This document shows, in pieces, positions 8,972 to 16,981 of a DNA stretch of 64,000 nucleotides (positions within the stretch are counted from its first letter, which is position 1; every line of letters begins with the position of its first letter). The notes below the pieces were generated by a model, which saw nothing but the letters and a program-made list of their open reading frames with translations, did no database searches and was not told where the DNA came from. This stretch comes from Janthinobacterium aquaticum (lineage in GTDB: Bacteria > Pseudomonadota > Gammaproteobacteria > Burkholderiales > Burkholderiaceae_D), in NCBI RefSeq assembly GCF_009208565.1, contig NZ_WFLK01000005.1, positions 124,001-188,000 of the forward strand. The letters are read 5' to 3'. Made by a program: the position numbers and the translations under genes.

Positions 8972-10924
8972 TCACTGTTGATCCTCGAATACCGACACAC
9001 CTTGCGGCGGCACCTGCTGCGCGCCGATCACGAAGCGTGCACCTGCCTGGGCTGGCGCCGCAGCGGGCGTATCGCCGTAATTGAATACATAAGTCAAACC
9101 GCCACGGCGGCTGATGCGCATGCTGTCGGCCAGGCGCAGTACCGTCAACCCCGCTTCCTGCGCCACTTCGGCAAAATAGTCGCGCATGAAGTCAGTATCG
9201 AACACGCTGGCCAGGTAATGAAACTGCTGGTGGCGCACGATGGCCGGATGGCCGTCATCGAAACTGGCGACCACCTTCGTGGCGCCCTGCACTTCAATCA
9301 GGTCGCGCCATTTTGTGGCCACGCCCTGCTGTGCGCCGCGCTGTACCGCTACTTCAGTGGTCGGACGCATCGAGTCGACACGCCAGACGCGCATCGGCAG
9401 TTGCGCTGTCAGTGGTCCCGGTGCCAGGTTGGCCGGTATGCTCAGTTCTACCGTTTTCGAGCCGCTGCGCGGACCGACAATCACGTGCGCACCGCTGTCG
9501 TGCAAACGCTGCACCAGTTCGCCGGACATCACCGGCAGCGGCGGCACCACGATCAGCGCGTAGCCGTCCAGCGCTGCCGACGCCGGAATCACGTCGACGT
9601 CAAAGCCCAGTGTGCGCAGGGCCGAGTAATAATCAAATACCAGCGGGCCATATTCAAAGTCGATACCCTGATGATGAATCTGGAACAGCCACTTGGCTTC
9701 GTAGTCGAAAATCAGCGCGACCTTGGTTGCCACCTTGGCGTCGGGCACGGCAATCGAGGCCAGCTCCTGCGCAACCTGGTGCGCTTCGCTGCCGCCGATA
9801 TCGAGCACGTTGTCTGGCGTATTCAAGCCCGCGTGCATTTGCTCCTGTGCGAACGGGCACTGGCGCCAGCGGAAATACGACACGCAGCCGGCGCCGTGGG
9901 CAAACGCCTCCCAGCTCCACAGGCGCACCATGCCCGGCAGCGGCGCCGGATTCCATTTGGCCCAGTTGACCGGACCCGGTTGCTGCTCCATGACCCAGAA
10001 CGGCTGCTTCGACATGCCGCGATACAGGTCGTGGTTGAACGAGGCAAAGTCAGGATGGCCGGTGCGCAGCCAGCGCGCTTTCACATCCGGTGCAAACCAG
10101 AATTCTTCCAGCGCGCCCAGCGGGTAGCTGTCCCAGGTAGCGGCGTCAAGGTCGGCGGCAACCGGATAGTGATCGAACTCGAAGAAGTTCTGCATGAAGT
10201 TATGCACCATCACGCGGCCCGGTGCATGGGCGCGCAGGATATCGACCTGCATGCGGTTGTAGCGCGCCACTTCGCTCGACGCGAATCGGTGGTAATCGAA
10301 GCGGTGCGCCGGATGCGCTTCGGTGACGGTACCGACCGGTGCGTCGATCTGGTCAAAGCTGGTGTATTCCATGCTCCAGAAGACCGTGCCCCAGGCCGTA
10401 TTCAAGGCTTCGATGGTGGCGTAGCGCTCTTGCAGCCAGCCACGGAAACGCACTACCGCATCGTGCGAGTAGCTCAGTACCGTCTGGTGGCAGCCGTATT
10501 CATTGTCGGTCTGCCAGGCCGAGATGGCGGCGTGCTGGCCATAGCGCTCGGCCAGCAGGGTGACGATGCGCTGCGACGCCTCAAAATAGGCGGTCGACGA
10601 AAAATCGTAATGGCGGCGCGAGCCGAAACCACGCGTGCGGCCATCGGCACCGACCGGCAAAATATCGGGATGCTGGTCGATCAGCCACTTTGGCGGCGTG
10701 GCCGTCGGCGTCGACATCACCACCTGCAGGCCGGCAGCGCCCAGTACATCGATGGCACGATCAAGCCACTCCCACTGCAGCTTGCCTGGTTCAGGCTCGA
10801 TGCGGCTCCAGGCGAATTCGCCGATGCGCACCTGTTCGATGCCGAGCGACTTCATGCGGCGGGCGTCGTCGGCCCACATCGATTCGGACCAATGTTCCGG
10901 GTAATAGCAAACTCCTAAACGCAT
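8972..10924 (-). CDS. beta-galactosidase, GH42 family
   Basis: A 650-residue glycoside hydrolase family 42 enzyme that releases galactose from beta-galactosides. The N-terminal TIM barrel begins MRLGVCYYPEHW. The acid/base glutamate is E142 in WQTDNEYG, and the nucleophile is E313 in FWVMEQQPGPVNW; both positions agree with the well-studied Thermus enzyme. A trimerisation-like domain and a small beta C-terminal domain follow. No signal peptide is seen, so the enzyme is cytoplasmic and acts on imported oligosaccharide. The stop of the ATPase gene is four bases upstream, so the two are cotranscribed. The natural substrate may be galactan-derived oligosaccharide instead of lactose. Confidence 0.95.
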   Translation of the reverse strand: MRLGVCYYPEHWSESMWADDARRMKSLGIEQVRIGEFAWSRIEPEPGKLQWEWLDRAIDVLGAAGLQVVMSTPTATPPKWLIDQHPDILPVGADGRTRGFGSRRHYDFSSTAYFEASQRIVTLLAERYGQHAAISAWQTDNEYGCHQTVLSYSHDAVVRFRGWLQERYATIEALNTAWGTVFWSMEYTSFDQIDAPVGTVTEAHPAHRFDYHRFASSEVARYNRMQVDILRAHAPGRVMVHNFMQNFFEFDHYPVAADLDAATWDSYPLGALEEFWFAPDVKARWLRTGHPDFASFNHDLYRGMSKQPFWVMEQQPGPVNWAKWNPAPLPGMVRLWSWEAFAHGAGCVSYFRWRQCPFAQEQMHAGLNTPDNVLDIGGSEAHQVAQELASIAVPDAKVATKVALIFDYEAKWLFQIHHQGIDFEYGPLVFDYYSALRTLGFDVDVIPASAALDGYALIVVPPLPVMSGELVQRLHDSGAHVIVGPRSGSKTVELSIPANLAPGPLTAQLPMRVWRVDSMRPTTEVAVQRGAQQGVATKWRDLIEVQGATKVVASFDDGHPAIVRHQQFHYLASVFDTDFMRDYFAEVAQEAGLTVLRLADSMRISRRGGLTYVFNYGDTPAAAPAQAGARFVIGAQQVPPQGVSVFEDQQ

Positions 10925-10928
10925 GGCG

Positions 10929-12068
10929 TCACTCCTGAGGGGATGATTGAATGGGGGCAGGCACGGCGTTGCCGTCTTCCCTGAACAGATGGCAGTGCTG
11001 CGCCAGCATGCCCAGCGTCAGCTCGGCGCCGGCTTCGATGGCCACATTGCCGGGCGCCTTGGCCAGCAGCGACTCGCCACCAGGCTGCTCGAAATGCAGA
11101 TAGGTCTGCTCACCCAAACGTTCGATCAGCATCACGCGGCGCGTCATGGCGTTGCCCGGCTGCGCAGACAGCAGCAGATGCTCAGGGCGGATGCCCACGC
11201 AAACGGCTTCGCCGTCGCGCAGCGTGCGGCCATCGGCCGCTACCGACAGCGTTTCACCCGTATGGTCGAGCGTCACGCGCACCATGTAGGCGCCAGCCGA
11301 CGACACTTTGCCGGGCAGGAAATTCATTTGCGGCGAACCGATAAAACCGGCCACGAAGCGGCTGTTCGGGCGGTGATACAGTTCCAGCGGACTGCCGACC
11401 TGGGCGATGCTGCCCAGGCGCTGCACGTCAGGACCGGCGCGCAGCAGCACGATCTTGTCGGCCAGCGTCATCGCTTCAACCTGGTCATGCGTGACATACA
11501 CCACGCTGGCGTCGGCAAACTGCTTGTGCAGGCGCGCGATCTCGATACGGGTCTGGCCGCGCAAGGTGGCGTCCAGGTTCGACAGCGGTTCATCGAACAG
11601 GAACACGCCAGGGCGGCGCACGATAGCGCGGCCGATCGCCACGCGCTGGCGCTGGCCACCCGACAACTGGCCAGGCTTGCGTTCGAGCAGCTCGTCCAGT
11701 TGCAGCACGCGCGCCGCTTCGCGCACGCGCCGGTCAAGTTCATCTTTGGGGGTTTTCGCCAGCTTCAGACCGAAGCCGATATTGTCATACACCGTCATGT
11801 GCGGGAACAGAGCATAGCTCTGGAACACCATCGCCACACCGCGGTCGGCCGGCGCCACATCGTTCATCAGCTTGCCGCCGATGCGCAGTTCGCCGCCGGT
11901 CACATCTTCCAGGCCGGCGATCATGCGCAGCAAGGTCGACTTGCCGCAGCCTGAGGGCCCGAGGAAAACACAAAATTCATGCTCGCCGATATCGAGGTCG
12001 ACATTGCGGATCACCGCCGTCGCCCCGCCATACGACTTTTGCACCGCATTCAAGGTAATGCTTGCCAT
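10929..12068 (-). CDS. sugar ABC transporter ATP-binding protein (MsmK/UgpC/MalK type)
   Basis: The ATPase that powers the importer, 379 residues. It shows Walker A GPSGCGKST, the signature LSGGQRQRVAIGRA, Walker B VFLFDEPLSNLD, the switch histidine in YVTHDQVEA, and a C-terminal TOBE/OB region as in MalK. The ATG at 12068 has GGAGACAAAG before it; the upstream in-frame extension to 12116 passes through the operator palindrome and is not coding. It is the first gene of the operon. MalK-like ATPases often serve several importers, so it may not be dedicated to galactosides. Confidence 0.93.
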   Translation of the reverse strand: MASITLNAVQKSYGGATAVIRNVDLDIGEHEFCVFLGPSGCGKSTLLRMIAGLEDVTGGELRIGGKLMNDVAPADRGVAMVFQSYALFPHMTVYDNIGFGLKLAKTPKDELDRRVREAARVLQLDELLERKPGQLSGGQRQRVAIGRAIVRRPGVFLFDEPLSNLDATLRGQTRIEIARLHKQFADASVVYVTHDQVEAMTLADKIVLLRAGPDVQRLGSIAQVGSPLELYHRPNSRFVAGFIGSPQMNFLPGKVSSAGAYMVRVTLDHTGETLSVAADGRTLRDGEAVCVGIRPEHLLLSAQPGNAMTRRVMLIERLGEQTYLHFEQPGGESLLAKAPGNVAIEAGAELTLGMLAQHCHLFREDGNAVPAPIQSSPQE

Positions 12069-12088
12069 CTTTGTCTCCATCCAGCAGT

Positions 12089-12106
12089 AGGTTAAGCGCT
12101 TAACCT
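12089..12106. promoter_or_regulatory. LacI-family operator, perfect 18-bp palindrome
   Basis: AGGTTAAGCGCTTAACCT is a perfect palindrome with the central CG and flanking A/T typical of LacI/GalR-family operators. It lies 21 bases before the ATPase start codon and faces the divergent LacI-type gene. A weaker match, GTAGCGCTTGC, is at 12170-12180, just past the predicted transcription start; two sites this far apart could support looping. Confidence 0.8.
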
Positions 12107-12114
12107 TCCTACTC

Positions 12115-12141
12115 AAAAAAAAGTGTCTGTCAGTCAGACAC
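12115..12141 (-). terminator. intrinsic-terminator-like hairpin in the galactoside operon leader
   Basis: On the minus strand GTGTCTG-ACTGA-CAGACAC is followed at once by eight T residues (opposite 12115-12122). It lies between the predicted promoter (12190-12218) and the first gene of the operon, so it would stop or attenuate transcription before the genes. The stem has 7 bp, which is modest. Confidence 0.55.
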
Positions 12142-12189
12142 GGTTTTCCGGTGCGGTTTTTTTATTCTTGTAGCGCTTGCTTGACACGG

Positions 12190-12218
12190 AATATAACAAA
12201 GGATTTTTGCGCATGCAA
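12190..12218 (-). promoter_or_regulatory. sigma70 promoter of the galactoside operon
   Basis: On the minus strand TTGCAT (12213-12218) is separated by exactly 17 bases from TATATT (12190-12195). The predicted start near 12183 puts the GTAGCGCTTGC operator-like site at about +3 to +13, where a repressor would block initiation. Confidence 0.65.
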
Positions 12219-12232
12219 TCAATTCTTGTGAT

Positions 12233-12260
12233 GCATTGCAGCATAGGCATTGCAGCATAG
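12233..12260. repeat. tandem duplication of a 14-bp unit
   Basis: GCATTGCAGCATAG occurs twice in direct succession between the galactoside promoter and the LacI-type gene. It is either a recent slippage duplication or a doubled protein-binding site. Confidence 0.85.
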
Positions 12261-12346
12261 CTCGTGCCGTCAGGCTTCTGCCGGACGGCCATTGACAGGA
12301 GCACGCTAACGCTGTTGAATGCACGCATCTTCACCTGACCAGACCC

Positions 12347-13381
12347 ATGACCACCCTTAGCCAAGTTGCCCAGCATGCCGGCGTTACCTCCGCCACCGTC
12401 TCGAACGTCCTGCGCCAGCGCGGCAAGGTTGGCGAGGAGACGCGCGCGCGTGTACTGGCGGCCGTCGAAGCGCTCGGTTATCGCCCCCACCTGACAGCGC
12501 GCGCGCTGGCCGAGGGCAGCGCGCCGACGCTGGCGCTGATGGTGGCCAGCATAGCCAACCCGTTTTATCCTGAATTTGCGCTGGCGGCCGAACAGGCGGC
12601 GCGCCAGCATGGCCGCTTTCTGATCGTCTGCAACACCAATGACGATCCCGATATCGGCCGCGCCTACCTCGACCAGATTGCCGGCACGCTATCCGATGGG
12701 GTGCTGGTGATGAATGCCAAGCTGCGCGTGGACGATCTGAAAATGACCCAGCGGCGCGGCGCACCGGTGGTGCTGGGCATGTGGGAAAAGCCGCATGAGC
12801 CGCCTGGCCTGCCGTGCGTGGCGGTCGACTTCCATCTGGCCGGTGCGCTGGCGGCGCGCCACCTGATCGCACTCGGGCATCGCAAGATTGGCATACTGTT
12901 TGGTGGTGGCGCCAGTTGCATCCACTCGGAGCGCGAACGCGGCTTTCACGATGCGCTGGCCGAACTGGGCCACAGCGACGCCGTGGTGCGCATCATGCAT
13001 GTCCATGATTCGGTCGAAGGAGGCTTGAGCGCCGGCGCCGAGATGCTGGCCGACGGCCTGGTGACGGCCGTGTTTGCCACCAACGACCTGCCCGCGCTGG
13101 GCATGCTGCATGCGGCAGCCGACCTTGGCATCAAAGTGCCGCAGCAGCTGTCGGTAATCGGCATTACCGATATCCAGAGCGCGCGCCAGGCCCGCCCGGC
13201 CTTGACCACGGTGGCACTGCCAACCGAACAGGCCGCGGCCATGAGCATTGCACTGCTGCTTGAACTGATTGCCAACCCGAGCCTGGGCTCACCGATGCGC
13301 ACGGCAGAAGCGCCACAGCTGGTGGTACGGGCGTCGACGGCGGTGGTGCCAAAACGCAGACTTAAGCGTAGGTCGGATTAG
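12347..13381 (+). CDS. LacI/GalR family transcriptional regulator
   Basis: A 344-residue repressor. The N-terminal helix-turn-helix is TLSQVAQHAGVTSATVSNVL (residues 3-22), followed by the hinge helix near GYRPHLTARAL and a periplasmic-binding-protein-like sensor domain (LALMVASIANPFYPEFALAAE, later VFATNDLPALGML). It is divergent from the galactoside operon and almost certainly controls it through the palindrome at 12089-12106. The inducer is probably galactose or a galactoside (inference). No good ribosome binding site precedes the ATG at 12347. The last residues (RRSD) and the TAG stop are supplied by a REP unit. Confidence 0.93.
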   Translation: MTTLSQVAQHAGVTSATVSNVLRQRGKVGEETRARVLAAVEALGYRPHLTARALAEGSAPTLALMVASIANPFYPEFALAAEQAARQHGRFLIVCNTNDDPDIGRAYLDQIAGTLSDGVLVMNAKLRVDDLKMTQRRGAPVVLGMWEKPHEPPGLPCVAVDFHLAGALAARHLIALGHRKIGILFGGGASCIHSERERGFHDALAELGHSDAVVRIMHVHDSVEGGLSAGAEMLADGLVTAVFATNDLPALGMLHAAADLGIKVPQQLSVIGITDIQSARQARPALTTVALPTEQAAAMSIALLLELIANPSLGSPMRTAEAPQLVVRASTAVVPKRRLKRRSD

Positions 13382-13484
13382 GCCCTTCGGGCCGTAATCC
13401 GACAACTGTGTTGGCACTGACTGTGGTGGTGTCGGATTACGCGGGGCTTTGCCCCGCCTGCGCGGCCCGGCTAATCCGACCTAC
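13368..13484. repeat. REP pair at the lacI-type gene 3' end
   Basis: Two inverted units: 13368-13406 (inner stem GCCC-TTC-GGGC) and the reverse unit 13429-13484, which has a longer inner part with GCGGGGC/GCCCCGC plus extra bases. Outer arms are GTAGGTCGGATTAG and CGTAATCCGAC. The first unit provides the stop codon of the regulator gene. Confidence 0.92.
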
Positions 13485-13529
13485 GATCACGGCCAACGAT
13501 CACGATCAACGGTCAACGATCAACGATGC
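13485..13529. repeat. degenerate tandem repeat of a GATCAACG-like unit beside a REP
   Basis: Between the REP pair and the dxs 3' end the sequence runs through imperfect copies of GATCA(A)CG (GATCACGGCCAAC, GATCACGATCAACGGTC, AACGATCAACGATG). A similar array follows the REP unit at 46561-46596. Confidence 0.6.
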
Positions 13530-13540
13530 ACAACCCCGAT

Positions 13541-15412
13541 TTACACCACGCTCAGGCGCGGCTCGGCTGCGTCCTGTGGAAAGCGCTGGCGGATCGAAGC
13601 GGCAATGCCGGCCGCATCGAGGCCCACGTTTTTCAGCAGCTGCACCGGGTCGCCATGGTCGATAAAGGTATCGGGCAGGCCCAGCATCAGGATCGGCTTG
13701 ACCAGGCCTTCGGCAGCCAGCGCCTCGGCGACAGCCGAGCCGGCGCCACCCATGATGCTGCCCTCTTCCACCGTCACCAGGTAATCGTGATCGGCAGCGA
13801 GCTGCTTGAGCAGCGCCACGTCGAGCGGTTTGACAAAGCGCATATTGGCCACAGTCGCGCCCAGCTGTTCGCCGGCGGCCACGCTTGGCGCCACCATCGA
13901 GCCGAAGGCCAGAATGGCGACCTTCTTGCCCTGGCGCTTGACTTCGCCCTTGCCGATTTCAATCGTGTCGAGCTGCGGCTGTACGGCCACGCCGGCACCG
14001 GCGCCGCGCGGGTAGCGGATGGCCGCAGGACCGGGGTAGTAGTAACCGGTAGTGAGCATCTGGCGGCATTCGTTTTCATCCGAGGCAGCCATGATGACCA
14101 TGTTCGGGATACAGCGCAAAAACGCCATGTCGTAGTTGCCCGCGTGGGTCGCGCCATCGGCGCCGACCAGACCGGCGCGGTCGAGCGCAAACGTCACATC
14201 GAGGTTTTGCAGCGCCACATCGTGGATCAATTGATCGTAGGCGCGCTGCAGAAAGGTCGAGTAGATCGCCACCACCGGTTTGAGGCCTTCGCAGGCCAGG
14301 CCGGCGCCAAAGGTCACCGCATGTTGCTCGGCAATGCCAACGTCAAAGTAGCGCTCGGGATACTGCTGCTCGAACTTGACCATGCCCGAGCCTTCGCGCA
14401 TGGCCGGCGTAATGCCAACCAGGCGCTTGTCATGGGCCGCCATGTCGCACAGCCAGTTGCCGAACACTTCCGTGTAGGTCATCTTGGCGGGCGCCGTGGC
14501 CGGCTTGATGCCTTCGGCCGGGTTGAATTTGCCGGTGCCGTGGTACAGGATCGGCTCGTTCTCGGCCAGCTTGTAGCCCTGGCCTTTCTTGGTCACCACG
14601 TGCAGGAACTGCGGGCCCTTGAGCTGCTTGATGTTCTGCAGCGTCGGGATCAGCGAATCGAGGTCGTGGCCGTCGATCGGGCCGATATAGTTGAAACCGA
14701 ACTCCTCGAACATGGTGGCCGGCACCACCATGCCCTTGGCGTGTTCTTCAAAGCGCTTGGCCAGTTCCAGCACCGGCGCCGGCAGCACCGACTTGCCGAC
14801 GTTCTTGGCCGCCGCATAGAACTGGCCCGACATCAGCCGCGCCAGGTGGCGGTTCAGTGCGCCGACTGGCGGCGAAATCGACATGTCGTTGTCGTTCAGG
14901 ATCACCAGCAGGTTCAGGTCTTCCTGCACGCCGGCGTTATTGAGCGCTTCAAAGGCCATGCCGGCCGTCATCGAACCGTCGCCGATCACGGCGATCGCAT
15001 GCAGCGGGTCGCCCTTGATCTTGGCGGCCTGCGCCATGCCCAGCGCCGCGGAAATCGAGGTCGACGAATGGGCCGTGCCAAAGGTGTCGTATTCGCTTTC
15101 ATCGCGCTTCGGAAAACCCGAAATGCCGCCCTGCTGGCGCAGCGTCGGCATGCGCTCGCGTCGCCCCGTCAGTATCTTGTGGGTATAGGTCTGGTGGCCT
15201 ACATCCCACACGATGCGGTCGTGCGGTGTATTGAACACATAGTGCAGCGCCACGGTCAGCTCGACCGTGCCCAGGTTGGACGACAGATGGCCGCCCGTCT
15301 TGGAGACGGAATCGAGCAGAAAGCTGCGCAACTCCTGCGCCAGCGGCACCAGTTGCGAACGTGGAAGCTGGCGTACCTGTGCTGGCTCGTTGATGGTTTC
15401 TAACAGTTTCAT
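13541..15412 (-). CDS. dxs: 1-deoxy-D-xylulose-5-phosphate synthase
   Basis: The enzyme condenses pyruvate and glyceraldehyde 3-phosphate, the first step of the MEP isoprenoid pathway, in the cytoplasm with thiamine diphosphate. The 623-residue length is normal. Seen are HPHD-equivalent residues in [16 protein letters not shown], the TPP-binding [16 protein letters not shown], the transketolase middle part [19 protein letters not shown], and the C-terminal [16 protein letters not shown]. The ATG at 15412 directly abuts the ispA stop codon and has AAGG before it. It is the last gene of xseB-ispA-dxs; a REP pair lies downstream. Confidence 0.98.
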   Translation of the reverse strand: MKLLETINEPAQVRQLPRSQLVPLAQELRSFLLDSVSKTGGHLSSNLGTVELTVALHYVFNTPHDRIVWDVGHQTYTHKILTGRRERMPTLRQQGGISGFPKRDESEYDTFGTAHSSTSISAALGMAQAAKIKGDPLHAIAVIGDGSMTAGMAFEALNNAGVQEDLNLLVILNDNDMSISPPVGALNRHLARLMSGQFYAAAKNVGKSVLPAPVLELAKRFEEHAKGMVVPATMFEEFGFNYIGPIDGHDLDSLIPTLQNIKQLKGPQFLHVVTKKGQGYKLAENEPILYHGTGKFNPAEGIKPATAPAKMTYTEVFGNWLCDMAAHDKRLVGITPAMREGSGMVKFEQQYPERYFDVGIAEQHAVTFGAGLACEGLKPVVAIYSTFLQRAYDQLIHDVALQNLDVTFALDRAGLVGADGATHAGNYDMAFLRCIPNMVIMAASDENECRQMLTTGYYYPGPAAIRYPRGAGAGVAVQPQLDTIEIGKGEVKRQGKKVAILAFGSMVAPSVAAGEQLGATVANMRFVKPLDVALLKQLAADHDYLVTVEEGSIMGGAGSAVAEALAAEGLVKPILMLGLPDTFIDHGDPVQLLKNVGLDAAGIAASIRQRFPQDAAEPRLSVV

Positions 15413-16318
15413 TTATGCCTTCCGCTGCACAACCAGGTCTGCCAACTCGCGCAGGCGGCGTGCCTTGTCCCCGAATGGCGCCAGCGCCGCATGGGCGTCG
15501 CACCGCAATTGTTCTGCCAGGGCCTGCGATGGTTCCAGGCCCAGTATCGATACATACGTCGGCTTGTTGGCCGCCGCATCCTTGCCTGCCGTCTTGCCCA
15601 GCGTAGCCGAATCGGCCGTGGCGTCAAGCACGTCGTCGACCACCTGGAACGCCAGGCCGACCGCGCGCGCATAGGCGTTCAGCGCGGCCATCTCGCCAGG
15701 CTCCAGGTCCTTGCTGGCCAGCGCACCCAACACCACCGCCGCGCGTAGCAGGGCGCCGGTTTTGAGCTGGTGCATCTGCTCTAACTGCGCCAGCGTCAGC
15801 GGCAGGCCGACGCTGTCGAGGTCGATCGCCTGGCCGCCGCACATGCCGCTTGATCCTGATGCCTGCGCCAGCAGGCGCAGCATGGCCATCTGGCGCGCCG
15901 GGGGAATTGCCGCGCCTTCGGCCAGCAGCGTGAAGGCCTGCGATTGCAGCGCGTCACCCACCAGCAGCGCAGTGGCTTCATCATAGGCGATATGCACGGT
16001 GGGCTTGCCACGGCGTAAGGCATCGTCATCCATGCACGGCATGTCGTCATGCACCAGCGAATAGACGTGGATCATTTCCAGCGCACCGGCAGCGCGCGAC
16101 ACAGTGTCAGGATCGGCGTCAAACAGCTCGCCGGCGGCAAACACCAGCAAGGGGCGCACGCGCTTGCCGCCCCCCAGCAGCGCATAGCGCATGGCCGCAT
16201 GCAGCTTGTGCGGCACCGTGTCGGCTGACGGCAGGAACTGGTCGAGTGCGCTTTCCACGCCGGCCTGGGTAGCCTGCATCCAGTCGCTGAAGGTCACGCC
16301 GTGATCGATGGCCGTCAT
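15413..16318 (-). CDS. ispA: farnesyl/geranyl diphosphate synthase
   Basis: A polyprenyl synthase that adds isopentenyl diphosphate to allylic primers to make farnesyl diphosphate. The 301-residue protein has both aspartate-rich motifs: the first, HDDMPCMDDD, carries the DDxx(xx)D pattern of bacterial FPP synthases, and the second is VVDDVLDAT. GGGKRVRPLLVFAAGE binds diphosphate. The ATG at 16318 overlaps the xseB stop by four bases (ATGA), so translation is coupled. Together with dxs it supplies precursors for ubiquinone and undecaprenyl phosphate. Confidence 0.96.
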   Translation of the reverse strand: MTAIDHGVTFSDWMQATQAGVESALDQFLPSADTVPHKLHAAMRYALLGGGKRVRPLLVFAAGELFDADPDTVSRAAGALEMIHVYSLVHDDMPCMDDDALRRGKPTVHIAYDEATALLVGDALQSQAFTLLAEGAAIPPARQMAMLRLLAQASGSSGMCGGQAIDLDSVGLPLTLAQLEQMHQLKTGALLRAAVVLGALASKDLEPGEMAALNAYARAVGLAFQVVDDVLDATADSATLGKTAGKDAAANKPTYVSILGLEPSQALAEQLRCDAHAALAPFGDKARRLRELADLVVQRKA

Positions 16319-16566
16319 TGTGCGGCCTCGCCGGCGTCGGAAAACGGTTTGAGCATGTCGCCTTCGAGCACCTTGACCTGCGCTTCGACACTGTCGAGCT
16401 GTGCGGCACAATACTTGACCAGCCCGGAGCCGCGCTGATAGGCGGCGACCGAGGCTTCCAGCGGCAACTGGCCAGCTTCCATTTGCGTTACCAGCTGCGC
16501 CAGTTCAGCCATGGCCTCTTCAAACGAGGCCGGCGCAGCGTCAGCAGCAGTTAATTTCTTAGACAT
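16315..16566 (-). CDS. xseB: exodeoxyribonuclease VII small subunit
   Basis: The small subunit of exonuclease VII, which degrades single-stranded DNA from both ends together with XseA (not in the window). The 83-residue product has the family pattern SFEEAMAELAQLVTQMEAGQLPLEASVAAYQRG followed by a basic, helical C-terminus. It starts the xseB-ispA-dxs operon, an order that is common in proteobacteria. The ribosome binding site before 16566 is weak. Confidence 0.95.
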   Translation of the reverse strand: MSKKLTAADAAPASFEEAMAELAQLVTQMEAGQLPLEASVAAYQRGSGLVKYCAAQLDSVEAQVKVLEGDMLKPFSDAGEAAQ

Positions 16567-16981
16567 AAACTCAGATCTTTTCGTGGCACGAGTGACTTGC
16601 CGGGAGACGCCAGGGCAGCCCCGGCCAGCACGGAAGCGTTATTTTAGAACAAACCACCAGCAGCGTGAAAACTAAAGCGCTTCTGCTGTGCTCAAAGCAA
16701 GGATTGACGGCCGTGAAGCTGCCGATTGTGATGAAATCGACCCCAATTGAACAAAATCGCATGATGTTGGCTCTATTTCGCCTGAATCTGGCGGTGCGAT
16801 CAAGCTTTTGCAGGCAGGTCGGCAATGCCGGTGCCGATTCGCGCTATAATCTCCGGTTCTGTCCGAAATACCGTTTCAATTGTTTTGAATTCAGGTCTTT
16901 GCGGATTCTTTCTCTCTGTAGCGCTTGCCGTGGATGGTCCGGGCAAGCTGCTGACCGTTGTACCTATTATGGGGGGTTGGG
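16567..16981. other. intergenic region with divergent promoters
   Basis: This 415-bp stretch between xseB and the Rieske gene has no credible gene. On the plus strand a perfect TATAAT (16845-16850, context GCGCTATAATC) probably drives the Rieske oxygenase with a leader of about 125 bases, although no good -35 is placed for it. The frames in it lack homology and sensible starts. Confidence 0.6.

Noticed and set aside
13368-13484. inverted and repeated units that might be read as a CRISPR array
   Set aside because: Units alternate in orientation, have variable self-pairing centres, no regular unique spacers and no cas genes; they are REP elements.
13526-15403. 625-residue open frame on the plus strand
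   Set aside because: It is antisense to dxs, whose identity is certain, and has shadow-type composition.
16919-16935. TGTAGCGCTTGC identical to the second operator-like site at 12169-12180
   Set aside because: It is a 12-base match next to the Rieske gene with no palindrome; AAGCGCTT also occurs by chance at 16675-16682. It is too weak to claim LacI control.
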